Below are positions 1 through 9,296 of a stretch of 64,000 bases of DNA, one piece after another. The notes under the pieces were generated by a model, which did no database searches, had not been told where the DNA came from, and saw only the letters and a program-made list of their open reading frames with translations. Position 1 is the stretch's first letter. Every line of letters begins with the position of its first letter. The DNA comes from Selaginella moellendorffii. Its lineage: Eukaryota; Streptophyta; Lycopodiopsida; Selaginellales; Selaginellaceae. Where the stretch lies: positions 3,668,451 through 3,732,450 of the forward strand of contig NW_003314263.1 in NCBI RefSeq assembly GCF_000143415.4, given 5' to 3'. A program made the position numbers and the translations under genes.

Positions 1-2490
1 AGAAAGCAAAGAAGAGAAATCTGACTCTCACGTACTTGTGACGAAGGCTTTCGATATGGTCCTCGGCTGATTTAGTATCTCGCCGCCTTAAGGCGCCTTT
101 GCAGCTGCTAGAAAGGCAAAAATTAAGAATGTTAGACCTTCGACAAACTAGAGAATCGGTTTGGATTTTACACTCGAACTTGCCTTGTACATTTTCTGCT
201 AGAAACGTCATAAAGATCAGAAAATAGACAAGGAAAAAATATTTCCAGCGCAGTGTTAGGCTCGACCTCTAGGAGATCTTCCTCGTAATATGTCACGCCC
301 GATTGGCCGCATCCACCCGCTGCCAAGGCCGAAGCATTTTCCAAAGCTCAAAGATGATCTATCATTCATACTGACGGTTTCAAAACCGTTTCAAAACGGT
401 TTGACATAACGATCCAAGAAGCAGTAGAAAGCAAAGTTCTAGCTCGAGAATGGTAAGTCACAATCTTTTCAGCTCTTTTATAGTCATTTCTTTGGCGTGC
501 AGGATTTCTGCTTTGTGAAGGAATGTGTTGGCAAAGTGCTATCGAGGCGACATGACACGAAAGAGGCAATAGGAAGGGAAGATCCCTGGAGTTGATACTC
601 CTCAGGATCTTCATGAGGTAACGGCTTTCGATGTTGCATGAATCTCTGTTGTTGCTAGACGACTCTAAGATCTGACGTAAAGAAAGCAAAAAAAATGTCC
701 AGGGATAAATCCGAGCAAGAAGCAAAGCATCGCCTTCTTCCATCACATATAGTACGAGCACCCAACCTGCTCTGCATGGTTCATGTCGTCTGCCCGAAAG
801 TCCAATTGGCTGGCCAGCTTTTCCCGAGGCCCTGTAAAAAAGTGTGAAGAGCTTATTTACGTTCCAGCAGCCTTTCTAAGATGGAGCAGGCCGGGGGCCC
901 AGAGCTACTCGTCTTCGTTTTGGAGAGTGTTCTCTTATTTCCCTTGCTTCTCCTTTTTTTCTCTTGTTCTTCAGTCGTGAGATTCATGAGTTGAGTAAAC
1001 ACGCGACGCCGCAGCTACCTGGGAGATCGGGATCGAGATCTGTTAGCAGCGGAGAGACGCACACACGAGGAGGAAGAACTGTATATATATATCTGTATAT
1101 GATTGTGTACATATACATAAAGCTACTACCACGTGGGCATAACTACTGCCACATCATCTCTACCTCTAACACTCCCACTCACGATCAGGCGACTGATCCA
1201 AGTCTGAATCTAAGCTTGAATCGTGCCTAGCTAGTCTGAGATGATGAGCATGGAGAGCTGATGGTAAAAGCATATGAAAAACTCATCAATCAACTACCCA
1301 AAACTTGGTTCTTGGTCTTGTTCTTGCTTGCACACTCTTTGCTTCTTGCTATGGCTTCAATCTTGCCTCTAGCATGTGGTCTTGGCCGTGAACTGCCAGG
1401 CGCGACTAGGCACTTGAATCTCCATAAACATCCTTCCCAATTGCTGGAAATTCCTGCAAAGAATTGCTATGCAATGTTCTTGAATCTTGACCCAATTCTT
1501 GATGTGGGTTGTTGAAATCTCTCAATCTCCCACTGGCTTTGTTCTCTACTTGCTGCTGCTTGTTGCTCAGCACCTCTACACAGCCTGGTGCCTTGGTGCA
1601 ACGCCTCAAGCGTCCCAAACATTGCAAGAGGGATTGCAATCGGGAGGCTCATCCTCCTCCTCATCACTAGCCTCCTGGCCAGCAAGCGCCATTCTCAGGA
1701 TCAAGGAGCCAATTGCTCCGATACCATGTTAGCAGCGGAGAGACGCGCACACGAGGAGGAAGAACTATCGGGATGGAGATCTCGTGTTGACTTTTTGTTT
1801 TTGAGGAGCCCAGAAACATGCAATAGACGGATTGTCCCACCACTCAACAGACCATCTCATTTCTTCCCCCACATAGATTCGTTGTGGGAAAAAATAAGCG
1901 TTGCTGTTAATCGGGATTATACCAGCCAGGAAGATAATCCACCTTGTCCCACACTCCTTTAGCAATCGCTTTTCTATAATGTCCAATACACAAATCCAGT
2001 AACACCATAGGAGAAAATCGAGGCATGGGTGGCTGAGGTGCATGTTGTACACGTGTTTTTTAAATCCACTTGCTGGACAGACTGGGACGGCGAGTCGAGA
2101 AGCTGCACAAGCGCAAACTAAGTTTGCATCACCGTGCACTGTAGCCCCCAATCTCCGCTCGAGTTTGAAGCATCATGAACAACCTTGGCTGCCAAAGATG
2201 TTGGTCAGAATCCTCAAAAGTTCACGAGCACAAAAAGAATCTGGTGAACACTACTTAGGCTTGTTGGCTCAACGGTGTGAAGTCGGGGGTGTCACTGGTG
2301 TTGATCTAAAGAGGCTGACATTCCCTGTGGCATGCTGATGAGAACTCTGCCGATCACCTGGCTTCTATCCAAGCTTTCAAAGTACTCACCTCCATGAGTG
2401 GAACCACTGCACCATATATCGCCCTCGTCCAAGAGATGATCAAGAGCAGCGGCCTCAGCGTCACTAAGTCATTAAGCTTGCATTTGAAAG
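1..2490 (+). repeat. Repeat R copy 1 (leftmost), interrupted by an LTR element
   Basis: This stretch aligns along most of its length with about 9700-11450 and 15640-17420, the DNA lying downstream of the two F-box genes. Because R follows an F-box gene twice in this window, this copy probably follows a third F-box gene just outside the left edge (inference). R contains degenerate exons of an acid-phosphatase-like HAD gene on the plus strand: an Ala-Leu-Arg-Arg helix segment ending in a Cys-Tyr-Arg-Gly turn near 510-545, and a Lys-Lys exon near 650-700 matching exon 3 of the HAD genes at 56379 and 62481. Open stretches on the minus strand recur in all R copies but have no supported product. 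Homology ends near 2490, before the minisatellite and HGSNAT part seen in the other two copies. Confidence 0.7.
1041..1766 (-). mobile_element. Small non-autonomous LTR retrotransposon (TRIM-like) on the minus strand
   Basis: The element is absent from the equivalent point of the two other R copies, which gives an empty site for comparison. Bases 1041-1080 and 1727-1766 are 40-base direct repeats with one visible difference. On the minus strand, TGGTATCGGAGC (ending at 1726) directly abuts the right repeat and matches the usual plant primer-binding site for initiator-Met tRNA. A purine tract (GAGTGGGAG, 1172-1180 read on minus) precedes the 3' LTR. The full LTR is probably 1041-1171, bounded by TGTTAG and CTAACA. 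The 5' LTR on the right is then truncated to 40 bases, and the target duplication is reduced to ATC. The interior of about 550 bases has no gag or pol motif, so the element would depend on enzymes from elsewhere. Confidence 0.72.
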
Positions 2491-4360
2491 AATGTGGGCT
2501 TGAGTGTGGATTTATTCTCGGCTTATGTGTTGATGGCAGGAATGTACAAGACGTTGAGAGTCATCTTTAGAGTGCTGAGCTCAATATTCACCTTGTGAGA
2601 ATTGTCTGGCACTAAAAATATAAGCGCACTGATTGCCACAGGGAGATCATTCACCAAGAGAAATGGGAGTCCTTTCACAGGAATTAAGCTTGGCTAGAGA
2701 ACAAGCATTGAAACCTCTAGAAATGGGTTTATATGCACCAAAATAAAAAAAACATTAAAAGTGATTAAATTTTTTTGTAATTCACACTTACACATGCATT
2801 ACAATAGAAAAAAAAGTGTGTTTAAATTTGCACAAAATAAATAATCACAACACTTTAAATGAAATAAATAAACAAACAAACAAAATTTTGAAAGTCATGG
2901 GGGATTATTATTACTTTAGCTTGTATAATGGTAGCATAAAAATAAGACAATGCAACACTAAAATTCATTTTTCAGGTTTAATTAAAACTTCTAAAGTTTT
3001 TTCTATTTATTTATAATGTGCAGATTGTGCTGTTTGGAAAGAAGTGAAACAAATACACTCAAAGTGGTCATTTAAAAAACAAATTAACAAATATTTTCTA
3101 AAGTTGTAAAATCACTAACTATAATATTAATAGATTTGATTTCAAAGGTATTTTATAGTTTATGAGATTTATAATATTTTTACTTTTTTTTAACTATCGG
3201 TAATCAACCATAAATAAAAGGTAGAAAAAAGTACATTCAATATGATTTAATATTTGTAATATTTTTAACATATTTTATTTTTTTTGGAATTATATGCTAT
3301 TTATTTAAGTTGTTTGTATTATTCAAACAAAAAAAATGTAAGTTCAAATTAACACTAAAGTTTTTGCACTATTACATAAATTGTGCATAAAAGTAAAAAA
3401 AGGCAATAGTAGAAATATCAGCTTTAAATGAATATTTGAACTATAATATTTAATATTTAAATGCAAATTTAGTAAAGAATATAATATGTTGCGAAGATTT
3501 CTAAAAAAGTACTTTCAATATTGATAGAATAACTTCATGTAAAAATTTTGTAATGTTTAATGAGTATTTTTACTCATTAGTTTTGGGGTCATTCACCATG
3601 TTTAGTCTCGGTTCTTGGCGGAATTGCGACTCTATCGGCCATCTCAAACCCATCTTTACTGGCATAATATTTTAATCTCGATAAATAACTAAGGTTGTGA
3701 AGGAGCATGATGTAACTATTTATAATGATCAAATACTGTAAAAGAATTATTTTAGTTAAATTGTTACCTTTTATATTAATTGTGTATTATTACAAATTTT
3801 TAGTTATAACGAATTTTATTGTTACTTTCAACTATCTATATATAAATAAAATTATACTATAAAGGAAAGTCATTTAAGAGATGTTACTATTTTTATATAG
3901 CTACAGTGTGTTTGAGCTTTATTTCTTTTTAATTAGCAGCAAAATTTAAATAAAATTTATTTTTTATATAATTTAATATTTGTAATACTTATAATATAAA
4001 ACTTTTTCTTTAGTTGTTAGTGTTTATATGCACAATTGAGATTGTAAAAGATTCAAATTCAATTTAACACCAAATTTTTACATTATTACATAAATTATGC
4101 ATAAAAGTTAAAAAAGAAATACTATAAATGTCAGTTTTAAATGAATATGTGAATTATAGTACTCAAAATTTAAGTGCAAATTTATTAAAAAACATAATTT
4201 GTTGTAAAGATTTTCTAAAATTCTTTTAAAAATAAAAATACTTTTAACATTAATAAAATATTTTTAAGAATTTTTTTTAATTAAAATGTTTGATTAAATA
4301 TTTTATTATAAAGACTTAACGGTATAAAAGGAGTACAAACTTTAAGCATCTTTTATCCCC
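2491..4360. other. AT-rich intergenic stretch without genes
   Basis: From about 2650 the composition shifts abruptly to very AT-rich, with many A and T runs. I see no gene, no splice-site pattern and no long open frame with a recognisable product. A degenerate duplication is visible: the block near 3300-3500 (TGTTTGTATTATTCAAAC, then text on a non-genic ATTACATAAATT core) recurs in altered form near 4025-4215. The composition returns to the local average near 4360. Confidence 0.6.
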
Positions 4361-4389
4361 GTGGGGAAGTTTTTCATGGTGCAAGAGGC

Positions 4390-4830
4390 GGCAAGAAGAA
4401 GACGAGGAAGAAAAAAGATGCCAAGATTTGTGTAGCTATTCTAGTGATGAATCGGAGGATCCTGGAGTTGAGAGCCCTGGTGTGGAATTTGGGCTCGCAT
4501 TCGCATCCAAGCACCGCGCCATCTAGCCGCTGGGGAATCTCCTCTTCACGGGCAAGCAAAATATTCGTGATCCAGGGCTTGGGAGTCTCCAGCGTCTCAG
4601 CGATGAGATAGTCAGTGATATTCTGGCGCTGCTGGATGCCAAGGATCTGGCTCGGTCAGGCGTCTCGAGCGAGGCATTCTATGTTTTCAGCCACCAGGAA
4701 GCGCTGTGTGGCGGAATTTGGTCCTCGCGGAGCTGAAAGGAGGAATTTTTTTTTCCAAGGGCTGGAGAAAGACTTATGTCTCAGCTCGATCAGCTTGGAC
4801 AAAGGTAAGTTGTTCTTTGAAAACTTTGTT
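4390..4830 (+). pseudogene. JMJ22-like F-box/JmjC gene, 5' fragment, broken
   Basis: The translation shows an acidic Ser/Glu-rich start, then PLGNLLFTGK, a GLGSLQRLSDEIVSDILALL F-box-like helix, FYVFSHQEAL and LVLAELKGG. This is the order seen at the N-terminus of plant F-box plus JmjC proteins of the Arabidopsis JMJ22 type (recalled family pattern, not searched). The frame carries a TAG at 4524-4526. An extra TG near 4705-4708 shifts the frame where Leu-Trp-Arg is expected. No JmjC catalytic domain follows; the next DNA is a local tandem repeat. I read it as a truncated, inactive copy. Assignment to the family is fairly firm, and the exact subfamily less so. Confidence 0.55.
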
Positions 4831-5072
4831 CTTGGAAGAAGGTTTTGATTTGTTTCTTTCCATTCAAGAAGAGGACTTCTCTTACGTCTCAGCTCGATCG
4901 GCTTGTACTAGGGTGAAGTGTTCTTTGAGACTTTGTTCTTGGAAGAAGGTTTTGATAGTTTTTGCTTCTTTCCATTCAGGAAGAAGATTTCTCTTACGTC
5001 TCAGCCCGATCGGCTTGTAAGAAGGTGAAGTGTTCTTTGAGACTTTGTTCTTGGAAGAAAGTTTTGATAGTT
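4774..5072 (+). repeat. Three tandem copies of an exon-intron junction, period about 110 bases
   Basis: Three copies begin near 4774, 4882 and 4994. Each opens with a TTAYGTCTCAGC core encoding Tyr-Val-Ser-Ala-Arg-Ser and continues into the pyrimidine-rich sequence after the splice donor of the JMJ22-like fragment. Spacings are 108 and 112 bases. A further open stretch (about 5080-5190, start Tyr-Asp-Lys-Phe) follows, and I cannot assign it. The repeat looks like slippage or unequal exchange in a dead gene. Confidence 0.65.
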
Positions 5073-5363
5073 ACCTTATACGACAAGTTCAAATCCAGGT
5101 ACGAGGAGCTTCGTCCCGGGTCTCTAGAACAGCTCTGGAACGAGATAAACGCTCGGGAGTCTCAAACTTTGAGCGGCCTGTTTGGGAAAGTATAACTTCT
5201 GGCGGTGGTTTTGGATTCAATTTCGGCAGTTGAGAGGTAAAGATTCGAAGACATTATGTTTTTGGAGTTCATTGTTTTCTCTTGCAGTTATGGAGACAAA
5301 CAAAGAATATTGCAAAAGTTTGTTAGACAACTCCATAAGAAGTTGCATTGCCTTTTTAAGCTC

Positions 5364-6310
5364 TTAAAGAACAAACTTCATTGTCGGCCTGCTACTTCCG
5401 TCGAACTGTAAGCTCAGAGCTGCCAAGTTTGCAACTTTTGCAACGCACTCCAGCATTTCTGGAGTTCTAGCATCCAACCTCTTGTCGATCAACTCGCTGA
5501 TGGCTCCTCTTTTTATGACGCTCATTGCAAATGTGGACAGGTTTTTATCTGAAGCACAGCGAGAGAAGTCTACAGGCATCTGACCTGTTATTAGCTCCAA
5601 GATGACTACTCCAAAGCTGTAAACGTCGCTCTTATCTGTAAGCTGATAGCTTTGCTGGTACTATCTATGTAACCCAGTGTTCCATGCAGAGTTGTGGAAA
5701 TGTGAGTGGAATCTATGGGTACCAGCTTGGAAATCCCAAAGCCCGCTACTTTGGCCGTGAGTTTTTCGTCCAACAAGATGTTGGAGGATTTGACGTCCCG
5801 GTGATATATCAGTGGAGAAGCTGCAAAGTGAAGGTACGTAAGAGCCACTGCTGTCTCTGTCGCAATTCTTAAACGGTTTTTCCACGATAACGTATCTCCT
5901 CGTTTGTGCAGATGCTCGTACAGTGTTCCTCTTGGCACGAACTCGTAGACCACGAGAGGTACTTCGCTTTCTACGCAACATCCCATCACCTTGACGAGAT
6001 TTCTGTGTTTCACTTTGGAGAGGATGGTAACCTCGTTTAGAAACTGTTGAATGCGAGGGGCATTGCCGTTGTTGGCTTTCTTGATGGCCACCGTGGTGCC
6101 CCCTTGTAGACTGCCAAAGCTGCCAGTGCCTAGCTTGAGGTCGCTTCTGAAGCACTTGGTTGTTCCCCCCATCTCTCCCCAGGTAAAGATGCTTGAGTTT
6201 TCTTTGAAAATGGCCAAGTTTCTAGTGCCTGGCAGTGCGGACAATTTCGGCCGGAACTTCCAGAGAACAAATCCAAAAATGAGAAGAGCTGGTGCTGATG
6301 ATCAACGTGG
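5364..6310 (-). pseudogene. Wall-associated-kinase-like receptor kinase, truncated and broken
   Basis: Read on the minus strand, a short hydrophobic segment (SSAPALLIFGFVLWKF) and basic juxtamembrane residues precede a Ser/Thr kinase domain. Visible motifs are a shortened P-loop (GTGSFGSL), the VAIKKA lysine, the HRDVKSSN catalytic loop, GTLGYID and, after a shift of frame, SDVYSFGVVILELITG and the C-lobe to 5364. The family is wall-associated kinases. Defects are a TGA just upstream of the hydrophobic segment, a glycine-loop deletion, GFG in place of DFG, and an apparent four-base loss after GYID near 5660. The extracellular part is absent in this orientation, though an EGF piece lies next to it on the other strand. 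It is not expected to be active. Confidence 0.75.
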
Positions 6311-6369
6311 AAGACACGTTTAAAGAGCAAGCTCTGTTCTCTAAGTCACGAGCTTATCGCTTTATCGCG

Positions 6370-6470
6370 CAGCCACCAGTCAAGGATCGTGTGCAACGAA
6401 GGAACATCATTTCGTTGCAAGTGTTTCGCGGGGTACGAAGGAAATGGTACCCGAGGCTACAGTGATCAAC
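6370..6470 (+). pseudogene. EGF-like domain remnant of a wall-associated kinase, on the opposite strand
   Basis: One plus-strand frame reads VCNEGTSF, then RCKCFAGYEGNGTRGYSD. This is the C-x-C and Gly-Tyr-x-Gly-Asn-Gly spacing of the EGF domain of wall-associated kinases. It ends at TGA within about 70 bases. The kinase part of the same family lies immediately to the left but on the minus strand, so one of the two pieces has been inverted. From 6440 to 6830 a second plus-strand frame is open and Lys/Glu-rich (Lys-Lys-Arg-Glu-Phe-Tyr near 6530) but has no recognised product. Confidence 0.6.
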
Positions 6471-6983
6471 CAGGGAAAAGAAACCGCAGCTGAGAATGTT
6501 TCCAAGTGCGCAGAGAAGAAACGGGAGTTTTATCAGAACGCCAAGAAGGTGCAAAAGTATAATAAGAGGCTGAAGGAGCTCGATCCTCAAGTTTTGTAGG
6601 TACCTCTCTTTTAGAAAACGTAGTTTCTTTTAGAAACCTGAAGAGCCAGAAGGTAGAGAACGAAGATGGTGCCAGTGCCAGCCATAGCCAGAGTGGTGGA
6701 AGACAGGAGAGCAACTTCAGCTCCATCGAGAGGCTGAGGAACGAGTGTGAGATGAAGCAGAAGCCGCGAAGGAAGAGCGAGCAAAGGAAACTGCGGCAAG
6801 GCAGCAGGCTCGAGAGGAATCCGAACCAACGCCAAGATGTTAAAGAAAACTAGCCATGAAATTCCTAGTGGTACTTCATCACAAAAGGCATTGTCTATTA
6901 AAGCTTGTTTGCTTAAGCAAAACAACCTAATCACAAAAATGTCATGCGGAGATAAAGGGTTGGCGCAGCAAAAGGGAAAAGGC

Positions 6984-9296
6984 ATGGATTCGGTTGAGCT
7001 CCTGCAGGATATAGAGGCTTGCGACGAGCTACTGGATTCAAGGATCAACATACTCGAGTTCGTGCCACTGAGCACCATTGGCAGTGAGGATCAGGGAGGC
7101 TCTGATTTGAGGTTCCACACTTGGGCGCTTGTGCTTAACACACCCAAGGGTCAGTTCCTGGTATGGAACAAGAACAGGAACAGCTGCAGGATCAGCCGCA
7201 TCCTCATCGCTTGCCACTGGAAGAACAGAGTTGCTAGTGACGGTGGACCACTCGTGGCACTGTGGAGCATGCGCCGGCAGCTCATCATCTTGGATGTTTC
7301 GACTGGCATGGCTTGCATCTGTCCATCTCCACCAGAGCTTGTGACCAGCTCCTCCTCGTCCTTGGTCTTGAGCACATCTGCGCTTGGATCCAGCCTTGAC
7401 AAGTTCCAGCTCCTGGTTGTCTATAGCGATTCAGCTTTGGCCCCCCAGCACAGCTTTCTCATCACTTCTGCTATCTTCGATTCAACAACTGGGATGTGGA
7501 GAGTTAAGTCTCGTTATTCTCCTGGATTCACTTGTCGCGAGACCACCGTGTATGGTGACTCCCGGTGGCCTGGATACAGTGCACTGGCGGGTGGCTTTCT
7601 TCATGTCATGTTTTGTGAGCCCTCTTCCTGGTGGAACACACCGTGCGTGAGATATGATTTGGAAAGGGATGAGTGGTGCAGGGAACCAGTGTGGACGGTC
7701 AAATGGAGTCAAGGCCAGGTCAAGAACATGAGAGTGCATTACTCGGAAGAGACATGGCGGATTAACGCTGATGGCCTACCTCAAGACTTGGTTAATCTTC
7801 AGCCGCCACTGGAAGTGGGTGTGGCTAACATTACACGGCGCTCGGATGGCGTCTTTCTTTATGCCTTCTTTACTTGCCAGGGATGCGTGAAGATTGTTTA
7901 CATCCATGATTTTGAGGCTGGAATTTGGTATGCTCATCGCTATCGAAGGTTGAGGGACTTGCTCAAACTGAAGCCAGTCAAGTCACTTGATTATAATCAT
8001 GGAGAGAATGTTGATGGCCAGAAGTGGTCCAATCTGCCTACTGACCTTCTGCAGCAAGTCGCGCAACTCTTGTGCACTGTCAGGGATATTAGAGCACTGA
8101 GCATGGTATGCCACAACTGGCGCAGGACAGGCCAACGTTTGCTCAAGCGATATCAAGAGCCCGCCCTTGTCTTCTGGAACAAGAAACACAGCGAGTTATG
8201 CTTCTTTAGGTCCGATAAAGGCTGGTCAAGGATGATCAGAGACAAGAACTTTGCCCACCGTGCTCCCTTAATCACACACGGTCCCCTCTTAATCTCGTGG
8301 GAGGGGAGCACCTTTTATGTTACCAACGTTCTCAAGAAAATCTTCTCGACAAAGCGAGTAATGGCTCCGAGTCCGGAAATGGAACGTATCCTCAGGGTTG
8401 CATGCATAAGTCAAGAAAAGCTGCTGGTCATTTTCTATACTGAGTTAAAGGAGGTAGCTCCTGCAGTGGTTAGCTTCAATAATTCAACTCGTCCACAGTG
8501 GCAAGTTGGAAATTCTCGCAGGGGCATTGCTACATTGACACCAGTGGAGACTTTCTTTAATGAGCGCCTACCATGGCCTCCAGCTGATGAATGTGGCGCT
8601 AGGGACGCTGAGAATGTCATCCTGCTTGGGTCATATGCATACTTCATGCTGGATAGGGTGGTAGCATCCCAGAGGCAGACGGTTTTTCAATACAACTGGG
8701 AAAGTGATGAGTGGGTTTCTCAGGAGCAAGTTCAAACCTCATGCCGTGACTGCCATGACTTCTGCGCATACAGCTATCAGTTTCACGTAAAGTCTCCACT
8801 CATTCAACTGAATGGACGACCGGCAATCGTGCGACCCACAATGGAAATCTGGTTTCTGGCCGACCCTGGCGGAAAATGCATCGCCAAGATTCCCCAGGAG
8901 ACATGGGAAAAACTGATTCAAGTGTTAGACACTTCATATGAATACACTTATTTATGGGCAGTGGGTAACATTACGGCTCCGAGAATCGTCGTCGTCTCCG
9001 TACACCAGTGTACCACCTCGGTTCATATGGTGTGCAGCATCAGGAATACTCTAGTGGCCATCATTGTTTGGGAGTTTGTACTGGGTTTGTGGGATGTCAT
9101 CCCCTACTCCAACAGGGAAGATCGGCTGTGGCTCAAGTCCAAGTATTTTGCCGTTTGCTTGGAGCAGAACAGCTTGGTTATGAAGCACTTGCTAAGAAGA
9201 TCATGGTTTGACTTCCTGACCGTACCTTGGCACTTGAGAAGCAGGGACAGACGTTTTATAGAGCCGTACATTTTGTCAAGGGCGATGGAGATATGA
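6984..9296 (+). CDS. F-box protein, copy A (770 residues, intronless)
   Basis: This is probably a substrate-recognition subunit of an SCF ubiquitin ligase. The F-box (LPTDLLQQVAQLL through the Cys-His-Asn-Trp-Arg stretch) sits in the middle, about residues 347-390, not at the N-terminus. The flanking halves resemble each other: LVWNKNRNSC / LVFWNKKHSELC, GPLVALWS / GPLLISWE, and RYDLERDEW / QYNWESDEW. Each is probably an F-box-associated beta-rich domain, so the protein may descend from a fusion of two F-box genes in which the first F-box was lost (inference). I chose the ATG at 6984 because it matches the only start of copy B; the frame is open upstream to 6837, but that part is not shared. 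Copy B differs by substitutions and two in-frame three- or six-base indels, which suggests both are still constrained. The substrate is unknown. Confidence 0.85.
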   Translation: MDSVELLQDIEACDELLDSRINILEFVPLSTIGSEDQGGSDLRFHTWALVLNTPKGQFLVWNKNRNSCRISRILIACHWKNRVASDGGPLVALWSMRRQLIILDVSTGMACICPSPPELVTSSSSSLVLSTSALGSSLDKFQLLVVYSDSALAPQHSFLITSAIFDSTTGMWRVKSRYSPGFTCRETTVYGDSRWPGYSALAGGFLHVMFCEPSSWWNTPCVRYDLERDEWCREPVWTVKWSQGQVKNMRVHYSEETWRINADGLPQDLVNLQPPLEVGVANITRRSDGVFLYAFFTCQGCVKIVYIHDFEAGIWYAHRYRRLRDLLKLKPVKSLDYNHGENVDGQKWSNLPTDLLQQVAQLLCTVRDIRALSMVCHNWRRTGQRLLKRYQEPALVFWNKKHSELCFFRSDKGWSRMIRDKNFAHRAPLITHGPLLISWEGSTFYVTNVLKKIFSTKRVMAPSPEMERILRVACISQEKLLVIFYTELKEVAPAVVSFNNSTRPQWQVGNSRRGIATLTPVETFFNERLPWPPADECGARDAENVILLGSYAYFMLDRVVASQRQTVFQYNWESDEWVSQEQVQTSCRDCHDFCAYSYQFHVKSPLIQLNGRPAIVRPTMEIWFLADPGGKCIAKIPQETWEKLIQVLDTSYEYTYLWAVGNITAPRIVVVSVHQCTTSVHMVCSIRNTLVAIIVWEFVLGLWDVIPYSNREDRLWLKSKYFAVCLEQNSLVMKHLLRRSWFDFLTVPWHLRSRDRRFIEPYILSRAMEI

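Noticed and set aside
6837-6983. Upstream ATG extending F-box copy A by 49 codons
   Set aside because: The extension is absent from copy B, where the duplication boundary lies just before the second ATG.
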